Origin: an uncultured Bacteroidota bacterium
Lineage (GTDB): Bacteria; Bacteroidota; Bacteroidia; UKL13-3
Assembly (NCBI GenBank): GCA_903834625.1
Contig: CAILJQ010000097.1
Location: forward strand, 1-34,002
Direction: 5' to 3'
Length of the DNA stretch: 34,002 nt
Shown: positions 16,994 through 24,267 of the stretch, one piece after another
Numbering within the stretch: the first letter of the stretch is position 1
How the letters are laid out: each line of letters begins with the position of its first letter
The notes under the pieces: generated by a model
What the model was told of the DNA's origin: nothing
Databases searched by the model: none
Seen by the model: the letters and a program-made list of their open reading frames with translations, nothing else
Made by a program: the position numbers and the translations under genes

Positions 16994-17380
16994 GTGAAAG
17001 ATTTTAAAAAGTACTATATCATTCCTGCGCCTCCAGAGGATGTTTATTTGGCACTCACCATTGAGGCTACCATCATGCTTTGGACCAGTGATCAGGCTAC
17101 TTTTGTGGCTGAACCTAATACTGAATTTACTCTGTGGGATGGAAGTATTGTAGGTAAAAATTTAGAGTTTGAACCCAATAAAAAAATTGTGCAACAATGG
17201 TTTTTTGGAGAAGAAGAAACAGAGTCGCCAAGCATTGTTACCCTTAAATTGCATGAGCATAACCAAGGTACTTCATTAGAGGTGCGTCATACCAATATAC
17301 CCGACGATGTTTTTGATGACATAGCAGATGGTTGGACACATGAATATGCTGCCTCACTCATTGATTTTTACGACGAATAA
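16994..17380 (+). CDS. SRPBCC / AHSA1-like START-domain protein
   Basis: 128 residues with the helix-grip fold signature: IIPAPPEDVYLALT at the start, an inner W-DGSIVGKNLEFEPNKKIVQQW strand set, a G-TSLEV-H strand and the closing helix with GWTHEY. Proteins of this family bind hydrophobic ligands or stimulate Hsp90-type chaperones; the ligand is not known. The start must be GTG (16994), since an in-frame stop lies at 16964 and no ATG intervenes. It follows the TPR gene by 27 bp and precedes the YciI-like gene by 11 bp, so it may be read through from the cluster. Confidence 0.82.
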   Translation: MKDFKKYYIIPAPPEDVYLALTIEATIMLWTSDQATFVAEPNTEFTLWDGSIVGKNLEFEPNKKIVQQWFFGEEETESPSIVTLKLHEHNQGTSLEVRHTNIPDDVFDDIADGWTHEYAASLIDFYDE

Positions 17381-17391
17381 AAACCAAACCT

Positions 17392-17847
17392 ATGAAAACA
17401 CTATTCACCTTTACATTATTGCTTTTATTTACCGGAGCCTTTGCCCAGGAAAACAAGGGTCTTTATGATGCAAACCTTGCACAAAAGCTTGGTGCAGATG
17501 CCTACGGAATGAAGAACTACATTTTTGTTATTTTGGTTACAGGTAAATACCTACCCAAAGATACAGCAGAAAGCAATAGGTTATTTGCAGGACATATGGC
17601 CAATATTGGTCAATTGGCTAAAGAGGGTAAGCTTATTGTGGCTGGACCTTTTGGTAAAAATGATAAAAGTTATAGAGGCTTATTTATTCTAAATGCCAAT
17701 AACAAAGAAGAGGCCATGAAATACCTTCAAGCAGATCCAAGCATTGCCATTGGGTTGTTTGATGTAGAATTGTTTCCATGGTATGGTTCTGCAGCCTTAC
17801 CTGAATACTTACCTATTCACGACAAAATTCAACAGAAAGGATTTTAG
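17392..17847 (+). CDS. exported YciI-like protein
   Basis: 151 residues. The signal peptide MKTLFTFTLLLLFTGAFAQ is followed by a YCII-type ferredoxin-like fold: NYIFVILVTG, then HMANIGQLAKEGKLIVAGPF (typical YciI core with the conserved His and GPF), and a final strand with ELFPWYG. Most YciI relatives are small cytoplasmic proteins of uncertain function, so the signal peptide is the unusual feature. It is the last gene of the plus-strand run and converges on ung. Its TAG stop is part of a perfect inverted repeat. Confidence 0.8.
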   Translation: MKTLFTFTLLLLFTGAFAQENKGLYDANLAQKLGADAYGMKNYIFVILVTGKYLPKDTAESNRLFAGHMANIGQLAKEGKLIVAGPFGKNDKSYRGLFILNANNKEEAMKYLQADPSIAIGLFDVELFPWYGSAALPEYLPIHDKIQQKGF

Positions 17848-17863
17848 GTTCAGACCGAACCTA
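17845..17863. repeat. stop-to-stop inverted repeat between convergent genes
   Basis: TAGGTTCAGACCGAACCTA: seven-base perfect arms around AGACC. The left TAG is the stop of the YciI-like gene and the right CTA is the stop of ung on the other strand. It contains one copy of the dispersed GGTTCNNACC motif (17847-17856). No U run follows, so it is not a classical terminator. Confidence 0.7.
17847..17856 (+). repeat. GGTTCNNACC motif, copy 6
   Basis: GGTTCAGACC followed by GAACC, forming part of the stop-to-stop inverted repeat between the YciI-like gene and ung. Confidence 0.7.
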
Positions 17864-18538
17864 TAACTGCCATTGAATGGTAGTTTGATTTGTACTTGCT
17901 AAATACGCATTAACTTGACTAAAATGCTTACAATCAAAAAAGCCTCTATAGGAAGATAATGGCGAAGGATGTGGCGCTTTTAATACCAGGTGTTTTTGTG
18001 TGTTTATGAGAACAGATTTATTTTGCGCATAACTGCCCCATAACATAAAAACAAGATGCTCTCGCTTATCGCTTAAGGTAGTAATAACAGTATCTGTAAA
18101 TTCTTCCCATCCTTTGTTTTGGTGTGAACCCGCTTCTCCAAGCCTTACCGTTAAGGTGGCATTTAACAATAATACCCCTTCATCTGCCCATGCGCTTAAA
18201 TTACCGCTTTTAGGAATTTTGTAATTGGGAAAATCAACGGTTAAACCTTTGAAAATATTAACCAACGAGGGAGGAAAAGAAATGCCATCATTCACAGAAA
18301 AGCAAAGTCCGTGTGCCTGACCCAAGCCATGGTAGGGGTCCTGACCCAATAAAACCACTTTCACTTTTGAGAATGGGGTTCTATTAAATGCTTCGAAAAT
18401 TTGTGGTCCCGGAGGTAGGACGGTTTTACCTATAGCTTTTTCATTTTTTAAAAAGCCCACCAATGCTTGAAAGCTAGTTTTATTAAAAGCTTCAGTCAAT
18501 TCTTGTTTCCAAGTTTCCTCTATTTGAACCGTTGACAT
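17861..18538 (-). CDS. ung: uracil-DNA glycosylase (family 1)
   Basis: 225 residues from ATG 18538 (MSTVQIEETWKQELTEAF), the normal UNG length. A longer reading to 18592 would run past the dapD start and adds an atypical N-terminus. Motif A is LLGQDPYHGLGQAHGLCFSV with the catalytic Asp, the middle motif is GVLLLNATLTV, and the DNA-intercalating loop is APHPSPLS. The enzyme removes uracil from DNA at the start of base-excision repair. It is divergent from dapD with 42 bp between the starts, and converges on the YciI-like gene. Confidence 0.95.
   Translation of the reverse strand: MSTVQIEETWKQELTEAFNKTSFQALVGFLKNEKAIGKTVLPPGPQIFEAFNRTPFSKVKVVLLGQDPYHGLGQAHGLCFSVNDGISFPPSLVNIFKGLTVDFPNYKIPKSGNLSAWADEGVLLLNATLTVRLGEAGSHQNKGWEEFTDTVITTLSDKREHLVFMLWGSYAQNKSVLINTQKHLVLKAPHPSPLSSYRGFFDCKHFSQVNAYLASTNQTTIQWQL
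18121..18130 (-). repeat. GGTTCNNACC motif, copy 7 (variant centre)
   Basis: GGTTCACACC on the minus strand inside ung, encoding G-S-H; the centre AC differs from the two-purine centres of the other copies. Confidence 0.5.
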
Positions 18539-18580
18539 ATTTATCTTGTAAATATCAGCGAAGCTATTCACTTTTGCCAT

Positions 18581-19393
18581 ATGAATGAGCAATTAATTAT
18601 TGAAAAAGCATGGGAGGATCGTTCCCTATTAAATAACCCTGAAACCCAAGAGGTAATAAACGCAGTAATAGAGAAATTAGATAAAGGTGTTCTACGCGTT
18701 GCCCAACCTAGTGAAAACGGCTGGATAGTGAATGATTGGGTAAAGAAAGCAGTAATCCTGTATTTCCCCATCCGTAAAATGGAAACAATTGAATTGGGGC
18801 CATTGGAGTTTCATGATAAAATGGCTTTAAAAACCGGATATGCAGCTTTAGGAGTTCGTGTAGTGCCGCATGCTGTTGCCCGTTATGGCGCCTATTTAAG
18901 CAAGGGAACTATTCTTATGCCAAGTTATGTTAATATTGGTGCTTATGTTGATGAAGGAACCATGGTTGATACTTGGGCAACTGTAGGCTCATGTGCGCAA
19001 ATTGGAAAGAATGTTCACCTTAGTGGTGGCGTGGGAATAGGAGGGGTTTTAGAGCCAGTTCAAGCAGCTCCAGTAATTATTGAAGACAATTGTTTTATTG
19101 GTTCTAGATGTATTGTGGTAGAAGGTGTGCATGTAGAAAAAGAAGCTGTTTTAGGCGCTGGTGTAACCTTAACAATGAGTACCAAAATAATTGATGTTAC
19201 CGGTCCTGAACCTATTGAATATAAAGGAAGAGTGCCAGAAAGATCGGTGGTTATTCCTGGGTCATATACCAAAGAATTTCCTTCTGGCTCATACCAAGTT
19301 CCTTGTGCCTTAATTATTGGTAAAAGAAAACCTAGTACCGATTTAAAAACTTCCTTGAATAACGCTTTAAGAGAATACAGCGTGGCAGTTTAA
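18581..19393 (+). CDS. dapD: tetrahydrodipicolinate N-succinyltransferase
   Basis: 270 residues, family length. An N-terminal helical domain is followed by a left-handed beta-helix of hexapeptide repeats (ILMPSYVNIGAYVDEGTMVD, GSCAQIGKNVHLSGGVGIGG) and the C-terminal segment PCALIIGKRK. The enzyme transfers succinyl from succinyl-CoA to tetrahydrodipicolinate in the diaminopimelate/lysine pathway in the cytoplasm. It stands alone, not in a lysine operon. Its stop overlaps the end of moaCB by four bases on the opposite strand. Confidence 0.95.
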   Translation: MNEQLIIEKAWEDRSLLNNPETQEVINAVIEKLDKGVLRVAQPSENGWIVNDWVKKAVILYFPIRKMETIELGPLEFHDKMALKTGYAALGVRVVPHAVARYGAYLSKGTILMPSYVNIGAYVDEGTMVDTWATVGSCAQIGKNVHLSGGVGIGGVLEPVQAAPVIIEDNCFIGSRCIVVEGVHVEKEAVLGAGVTLTMSTKIIDVTGPEPIEYKGRVPERSVVIPGSYTKEFPSGSYQVPCALIIGKRKPSTDLKTSLNNALREYSVAV

Positions 19394-20298
19394 TGACTGC
19401 CACCCCGTGCCATCTTAAATATATGTAACAAAGCTGGGAACACTGCATCCATTGATTCTTCAGCGCCTCTAGTACTTCCAGGTAATGCCAACACAAGGGT
19501 ATTGCCAATGAATCCGCACATACTTCTAGATAACATGGCATAAGGCATGCGTTGTTGCCCATAGTTGCGAATTACCTCTGCAATGCCTGGAACTTCTCTT
19601 TCTATTAAAGGTTTGAGTGCTTCTGGAGTAACATCTGTTGGAGAAAGGCCTGTGCCACCGGTGATAATGAGCAAGTCGGTGCCCTCATTGCACAAAGCTT
19701 TTACGGTATTTCTAATTCCTTCAATTTGATCGGCTATGATAAAGTAGCCAGGGTTTTCAAATTGCATATTTTCCAATTTAGTCATAATTGCCAGTCCAGC
19801 TTTATCAGTTTTTTTACCAGCAGAAATACTGTCGGAACACACAACCACAGAGGCTTTTAGACTTGAACCAATATCATTCTTATAGTCTGATTTGCCCCCT
19901 TTTTTCTCTAATAGTTTTATGCTTTTGATTTCTATTTCTTTGTCGATGGGCTTAAGCATATCATAAATTGTAAGAGCTACTACAGATGCCCCATGCATAG
20001 CTTCTACTTCAACTCCCGTTTTGTATATACTTGCAACTTCAACCCAAATTTGAATAAAGTTTTCGCCCAATTCATAACTAATATGGGTGTATTCTATGGG
20101 CATTGGATGACAGTCTGGGATCATGTCTGCCGTTCGTTTTACCGCAAAAAGTCCAGCAGTTTTGGACATTTCTAACACATCACCTTTAGGTACACGCTTT
20201 TCTTTAACTGCTAAAATGGTAGCAGCAGAGCCGGTTTGAACCAAAGCCCCAGCTTTTGCAATACGGTAGGTGTTTGATTTATGGGTAATATCTATCAT
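19390..20298 (-). CDS. moaCB: bifunctional molybdenum cofactor protein MoaC-MoaB
   Basis: 302 residues. Residues 1 to ~145 are MoaC (cyclic pyranopterin monophosphate synthase accessory protein), with KGDVLEMSKTAGLFAVKRT, IPDCHPMPIEYTHISYE and GVEVEAMHGASVVALTIYDM. Residues ~148-302 are MoaB/MogA-like (molybdopterin adenylyltransferase), with VVVCSDSISAGKKTDKAG, ITGGTGLSPTDVTPEAL and LALPGSTRGAEESM. MoaC acts with MoaA in the first step; the MoaB domain adenylates molybdopterin before metal insertion by MoeA. This fusion is known in Bacteroidota. It is the last gene of the operon, three bases after moaE. Confidence 0.95.
   Translation of the reverse strand: MIDITHKSNTYRIAKAGALVQTGSAATILAVKEKRVPKGDVLEMSKTAGLFAVKRTADMIPDCHPMPIEYTHISYELGENFIQIWVEVASIYKTGVEVEAMHGASVVALTIYDMLKPIDKEIEIKSIKLLEKKGGKSDYKNDIGSSLKASVVVCSDSISAGKKTDKAGLAIMTKLENMQFENPGYFIIADQIEGIRNTVKALCNEGTDLLIITGGTGLSPTDVTPEALKPLIEREVPGIAEVIRNYGQQRMPYAMLSRSMCGFIGNTLVLALPGSTRGAEESMDAVFPALLHIFKMARGGSH
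20233..20242 (-). repeat. GGTTCNNACC motif, copy 8
   Basis: GGTTCAAACC on the minus strand, followed by GG, near the 5' end of moaCB, encoding V-Q-T. Confidence 0.7.
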
Positions 20299-20301
20299 GT
20301 A

Positions 20302-20754
20302 CTATATGTTAACTTTCCATTGAGAACTATCGTCAGTAATCTCTTTTCCCCAAATGGGTACTTCTTTTTTGATGCGCTCTACCACATAGGCGCAGGCTTC
20401 TGTAGCAGGAGCGCGGTGAGCAGAAGAGGTAAATACAAACAAACAAATTTCACCCGTTTTTACTTCTCCTAAACTGTGGTAAATATGCATACAGCTAAGC
20501 TTGAATTTGGCAAAACAATCTTCCCTAATTTCATGAAGTTTGGTATTGGCCAATTCTTCATAGGAGCTGTATTCTATAGATACTACAGGCTTTCCTTCAA
20601 TAAAATCATTTCTCACCTGTCCAAGAAAAATTTGATGAGCGCCTATATCTTTTTTTTCTGCATGTTTGGCAATGGAGTTTGCAATGAATACCGGACTAAT
20701 TGGGCCATCAACCCATACTTTTTTTGGTTTTTTTTCTGCCTTCTCTTCGCTCAT
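20302..20754 (-). CDS. moaE: molybdopterin synthase large subunit
   Basis: 150 residues with GAHQIFLGQVRN near the start of the core, IEYSSYEELANTKL, the MoaE signature HSLGEVKTGEICLFVFTSSAHR, and a C-terminal EVPIWGKE containing the lysine region of the active site. It forms molybdopterin synthase with MoaD, adding two sulfurs to precursor Z. The N-terminus has a short Lys/Glu-rich extension. The start overlaps the ferredoxin stop by four bases. Confidence 0.95.
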   Translation of the reverse strand: MSEEKAEKKPKKVWVDGPISPVFIANSIAKHAEKKDIGAHQIFLGQVRNDFIEGKPVVSIEYSSYEELANTKLHEIREDCFAKFKLSCMHIYHSLGEVKTGEICLFVFTSSAHRAPATEACAYVVERIKKEVPIWGKEITDDSSQWKVNI

Positions 20755-20978
20755 AATGCAATTATTTCAATGATATGTACCGGACAATTTGTTTGGGCTC
20801 TTTTGTTTTCATCCAATTCCCAATCGGGGATATTTACGGTAAATATACCTTTCTTTTCTTTGGCACCAACCAATACAGATTTACCATCTAACCTAGAAAC
20901 ACCCCATCTTTGTGGAGCGGCCTCTACACATGCATTACAGCCAATACACTTTACTCTATGTTGTATAATTTTATGCAT
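20751..20978 (-). CDS. single-cluster 4Fe-4S ferredoxin
   Basis: 75 residues from ATG 20978; a reading from 20993 would add five residues but overlaps the upstream gene more. The first three cluster cysteines are in CIGCNACVEAAPQ and the fourth in the C-terminal NCPVHII, as in single-[4Fe-4S] ferredoxins. The middle contains a longer insert than in two-cluster types. It overlaps the U32 gene by eight bases and moaE by four. As an electron carrier it may serve the U32 protein beside it or the radical-SAM enzyme MoaA in the same operon; the sequence does not decide. Confidence 0.85.
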   Translation of the reverse strand: MHKIIQHRVKCIGCNACVEAAPQRWGVSRLDGKSVLVGAKEKKGIFTVNIPDWELDENKRAQTNCPVHIIEIIAL

Positions 20979-22215
20979 CTTGTGCCGCCACAATTTTGTA
21001 TAACTTATCTGAGGTTCTCAATTTGCTTGGCATTGGTATAGAAAAAATAGCTCCCTTACCCACTTCATCAACCTTGATATCGTTCACACGTATTTCTTCA
21101 ATGTAGGTTTCTGTATAACCGGAATTTGGACCAAGAATAATTACTTTATCGCCAACCTTTAATTGATGACTTTCTGCCAAAAACTCCCCAATACCTGCTT
21201 TTGGGTAGTATTTAACGCCTTTACCAATATATATTTTGCGTTCAGTGGCCTTCGAACCATATTCATCATTCCACTCACCAAGTTTTCTTCCTAGGTAATA
21301 TCCATCCCAAAATCCGCGATTAAATACGGTGGCTAATTTTGTTTTCCATGCTTGCACTTTTTCTTCAGAAAAGGAACCATCATACCAAGCATCAATGGCC
21401 TCTCTATAGCATTTGGTAACGGTATACACATAATCAGCACTTCTTCCTCTGCCTTCAATTTTCATTACTTTAACACCAGCATCCATAATTTTATCAATAA
21501 AATCAATGGTACAAAGGTCTTTTGCCGACATGATATATTCGTTGTATATCTCTAATTCATATCCTTCATCTTTATCTGTAACCACATAACTTCTTCTACA
21601 ATTTTGAATACAAGCACCTCTGTTGGCAGAAGCATTATGGGTATGCAAACTCAAATAACATTTACCAGAAACAGCCATACACAAAGCACCATGAACAAAC
21701 ATTTCTATTTCTATGGGTTTACCAGAAGGGCCACAAATATTTTTGCGTTTAATTTTTGAACAAATATCTGCCACCTGCTTTAAGGTTAATTCTCTTGCCA
21801 AAACCACTACATCTGCAAAAGTGCTGTAGAACTCTATGGTTTCAACGTTTGATACATTAGCTTGGGTAGATATGTGCACTTCAACTCCTTCTCTATATGC
21901 GGTGTTAATAGCAGCATGATCTGCCGCAATAATGGCCGTAATACCTGCTTTTTTTGCTGCAATAATGATATCTTTCATGAGGCGGATATCATGATCGTAC
22001 AACACGGTATTTAGCGTTAAATAAGTTTTAACATCATGCTCTTTTCCAATGGAGGCAATTTTCTCTAAGTCGTTAACGGTAAAATTATTGGTAGAGCGGG
22101 CACGCATATTCAATTGCTCAACACCAAAGTAAACCGAGTTGCAGCCGGCCTGTATAGCGGCCATCATAGATTCATAGGAGCCAGCTGGCGCCATTAACTC
22201 AATGCGAGTTTCCAT
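20971..22215 (-). CDS. U32-family protein (TrhP/RlhA-like tRNA or rRNA hydroxylation type)
   Basis: 414 residues. The N-terminal half is a TIM-barrel-like domain opening with ELMAPAGSYESMMAAIQAGC. The U32 signature is FVHGALCMAVSGKCYLS followed by SANRGACIQNCRRSY. Four cysteines (C179, C186, C202, C206) match the Fe-S ligands of U32 enzymes. Although named peptidases, the E. coli relatives TrhP and RlhA hydroxylate tRNA U34 and 23S C2501, and UbiU/UbiV hydroxylate quinone precursors, all depending on prephenate. A C-terminal beta domain (GEFLAESHQLKVGDKVIILG) fits the TrhP-like class. It overlaps the chorismate-mutase fusion gene by 17 bases. RNA as target is inferred from family. Confidence 0.85.
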   Translation of the reverse strand: METRIELMAPAGSYESMMAAIQAGCNSVYFGVEQLNMRARSTNNFTVNDLEKIASIGKEHDVKTYLTLNTVLYDHDIRLMKDIIIAAKKAGITAIIAADHAAINTAYREGVEVHISTQANVSNVETIEFYSTFADVVVLARELTLKQVADICSKIKRKNICGPSGKPIEIEMFVHGALCMAVSGKCYLSLHTHNASANRGACIQNCRRSYVVTDKDEGYELEIYNEYIMSAKDLCTIDFIDKIMDAGVKVMKIEGRGRSADYVYTVTKCYREAIDAWYDGSFSEEKVQAWKTKLATVFNRGFWDGYYLGRKLGEWNDEYGSKATERKIYIGKGVKYYPKAGIGEFLAESHQLKVGDKVIILGPNSGYTETYIEEIRVNDIKVDEVGKGAIFSIPMPSKLRTSDKLYKIVAAQDA

Positions 22216-23227
22216 ATAATTTTTCTTGATCTTTTAATGATTGATGGTGAATCAATTCAAATAGTTCTTCTATGAGTGATGGATTCAATCCTAGTTGTAT
22301 AGCTTCCTGTTTCCTTTGGTTTAAGCTGTTTTCCCAAACCGAAGATTGAAATATATCTTGTTGAAGTTCCTTTTTAAGCAGGCCTATTTCATGCACCAAA
22401 TTTTTTCTATAGGCCAACAAATGCAAAATTTGCTGGTCGTTTTTTTGCAAATCGGCCCGTAACTTTACCAATTTCTCTTGGGCCGAATCTTCAGAAATAA
22501 TGGCTTGTTCTACGTGGGCATGGTAAAACTGATTGGTCAAACTATTATAACTCAACAGGGTGCCTTCTAAACTTTCACCCATACCACAAATGAGTTTAAT
22601 AACTTCCATTACCTGCAAGCAAGCCGCCGCTCCGGCAAGGGCACCAATAACGCCGGCCTCAGCACAATCTTCTATCAAGCCAGCTTTTGGTTCAAGCGGA
22701 AATAAATCTCGGTAATGTACTTTTGGTTTAACATCCTTTCCATCATTAAACACCGAAACTTGAAATTCATACCTAGATACAGAACCATATACCCAAGGTT
22801 TATTTAGTTCTTTACATACGTCGTCTACCAAATATCTTGTTTCAAAATTATCAGAAGCATCCAACACCAAATCTGCCTCGCCAATGAGTTGTTTGGCATT
22901 TTGTTTTTCCAATTTTTGGTTCAGACCGATAACAACTATTTCTGGGTAGGATTGGGAAATTTTCTTCGCAGCAACTTCAGCTTTAAATTGGGTTAAATCA
23001 TTTTCATCAAATAAAATCTGACGATGTAAATTACTCAATTCAACCGTATCAAAATCAACAATGGTTATATGGCGCACTCCTGCAGCAGCCAGATATAATA
23101 GGGCAGGGCAGCCTAAGCCACCTACGCCAACCAACAATACATTTGCCTCTGCTAATTTGCGCTGATTGTTTTGCCCAAAGCCTTTGAGCAAAATCTGACG
23201 ATGATATTTTTTCCAGTTTATCTCCAT
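22199..23227 (-). CDS. ThiF/MoeB-type adenylyltransferase fused to chorismate mutase
   Basis: 342 residues. Residues 1 to ~240 are an E1-like adenylyltransferase: RQILLKGFGQ, VLLVGVGGLGCPALLYLAAA (ATP loop), DFDTVELSNLHRQILF, DASDNFETR and DCAEAGVIGALAGAAACLQV. It should activate the C-terminal GlyGly of MoaD, encoded one base upstream. The usual zinc CxxC pairs are absent (HYRD at 171-174, none at the end). Residues ~253-336 are an AroQ-type chorismate mutase: aligned without gaps to the E. coli enzyme, R257, R274, K285, S330 and Q334 equal its R11, R28, K39, S84 and Q88, whereas D48, R51 and E52 are Q294, V297 and W298. It overlaps the U32 gene by 17 bases, suggesting prephenate supply to that protein. 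Confidence 0.85.
   Translation of the reverse strand: MEINWKKYHRQILLKGFGQNNQRKLAEANVLLVGVGGLGCPALLYLAAAGVRHITIVDFDTVELSNLHRQILFDENDLTQFKAEVAAKKISQSYPEIVVIGLNQKLEKQNAKQLIGEADLVLDASDNFETRYLVDDVCKELNKPWVYGSVSRYEFQVSVFNDGKDVKPKVHYRDLFPLEPKAGLIEDCAEAGVIGALAGAAACLQVMEVIKLICGMGESLEGTLLSYNSLTNQFYHAHVEQAIISEDSAQEKLVKLRADLQKNDQQILHLLAYRKNLVHEIGLLKKELQQDIFQSSVWENSLNQRKQEAIQLGLNPSLIEELFELIHHQSLKDQEKLYGNSH
22918..22927 (+). repeat. GGTTCNNACC motif, copy 9
   Basis: GGTTCAGACC followed by GA, inside the ThiF-chorismate mutase gene, encoding G-L-N-Q on the minus strand. Confidence 0.7.
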
Positions 23228-23228
23228 A

Positions 23229-23462
23229 TTAGCCGCCCGAAAATGGAGGCATTATTCCAATTTCAGCCATGGGTTTTAGTAAAATATCCTCTGCACAAAT
23301 TTGATGGTTCATAGAAAAAACCAAGGGTATTTCTGATAGTGCGGGATATTCTTGTTGCAATATTATTTTGAGTTCTTTGAGCGTGTTTGCTCTACTTTCT
23401 TCCCAAGTAGTTTTTTGGGTAATTTCTGCAACTTGTCCAAATGCTCTTATCGTAACTATCAT
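23229..23462 (-). CDS. moaD: molybdopterin synthase small subunit
   Basis: 77 residues with a ubiquitin-like fold: an opening strand MIVTIRAFGQVAEIT and the C-terminal AEIGIMPPFSGG, whose GlyGly is adenylated and thiocarboxylated. It supplies sulfur to molybdopterin with MoaE. One base separates it from the ThiF-chorismate mutase gene. Short, but the context and tail make it clear. Confidence 0.92.
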   Translation of the reverse strand: MIVTIRAFGQVAEITQKTTWEESRANTLKELKIILQQEYPALSEIPLVFSMNHQICAEDILLKPMAEIGIMPPFSGG

Positions 23463-23514
23463 GTGTTAGGTTCTCTATCTTTTGACAAATTTCCTCATTT
23501 TTTTTCAAAAGACA

Positions 23515-24267
23515 TCAGATAACCCATATGAGTTTAATCACTGCTAGGAGCAAAACAATACCTAAAACCTTTCCCAATACTTTATTGCTAAAGCGTTTGC
23601 TACCATAAAAAGCGCCCAATAAACCACCCAAAAAAGCTAGAAAGATATAAATAAGCATTTCTACGTGAAATACTTCAAAATAAGAAGATGAACCTGCTAA
23701 GCCAGAAATGGAATTAAAGGTGATAAACAAAGCGCTAATACTTGCAGTGGTTTTAAGGTTACTCCATCCCAATAAAAGCAAAATGGGAGATAAGATAATT
23801 CCTCCACCTATTCCAATTAATCCAGAAAAGAAGCCTATAGAGATGCCTAATAACAGCACAAGGAATGGGTAGTGTTCTTTTATTTCTGTTTCTTTTAATG
23901 GAAAAAATCCCAATAACCTTACTACAGGAATCAATAAAAATATACCCAATATGATTTTGTAAACATGGGTTTCAACATGTATTTGCCCACCTAGAAAAGC
24001 TGCAGGTACAGAGCCCAGCACCAAAACAATAAATAATTTTATGGGCATGGGTGCAGTCTTTCTATACTGCATATAGGCCACAAAAGAAACCAGCACATTT
24101 AGGATCAATGCCATTGGTTTCATTTCCTCGGGGGCAAATCCAAATAAGGCCATTAAGGCCAAGTAACCACTGGCACCTCCATGACCAACAGAAGCGTATA
24201 AGAAGGCTACCAAAGGAAGTAGCAACAAAAAGATAATGTCTTGTATGCCTACCTGACTTAATTCCAT
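23515..24267 (-). CDS. TauE/SafE-family membrane transporter
   Basis: 250 residues with seven to eight hydrophobic helices. The two-fold family pattern is visible as ASVGHGGASGYLALMALFG in the first half and GFFSGLIGIGGGIILSPIL in the second. TauE/SafE proteins carry sulfite, sulfoacetate or related anions across the inner membrane. Sitting between moeA (overlap of ten bases) and moaD (52 bp), it may move a sulfur or oxyanion compound connected to cofactor use, such as sulfite for a molybdenum sulfite oxidase, or even molybdate; this is inference from position. Confidence 0.88.
   Translation of the reverse strand: MELSQVGIQDIIFLLLLPLVAFLYASVGHGGASGYLALMALFGFAPEEMKPMALILNVLVSFVAYMQYRKTAPMPIKLFIVLVLGSVPAAFLGGQIHVETHVYKIILGIFLLIPVVRLLGFFPLKETEIKEHYPFLVLLLGISIGFFSGLIGIGGGIILSPILLLLGWSNLKTTASISALFITFNSISGLAGSSSYFEVFHVEMLIYIFLAFLGGLLGAFYGSKRFSNKVLGKVLGIVLLLAVIKLIWVI

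Noticed and set aside
17861-18592. Longer ung reading to 18592
   Set aside because: It would overlap the dapD start and adds an N-terminus unlike UNG; the ATG at 18538 gives the normal family length.
20476-21003. A long plus-strand frame opposite moaE and ferredoxin
   Set aside because: It is the mirror of well-supported minus-strand genes, has no homology that I recognise and an unlikely composition rich in Phe, Cys and Ile.
20971-22215. Taking the U32 protein as a collagenase-type peptidase
   Set aside because: Fe-S cysteines and the TrhP-like architecture match the hydroxylase members; peptidase activity is not supported by the neighbours.
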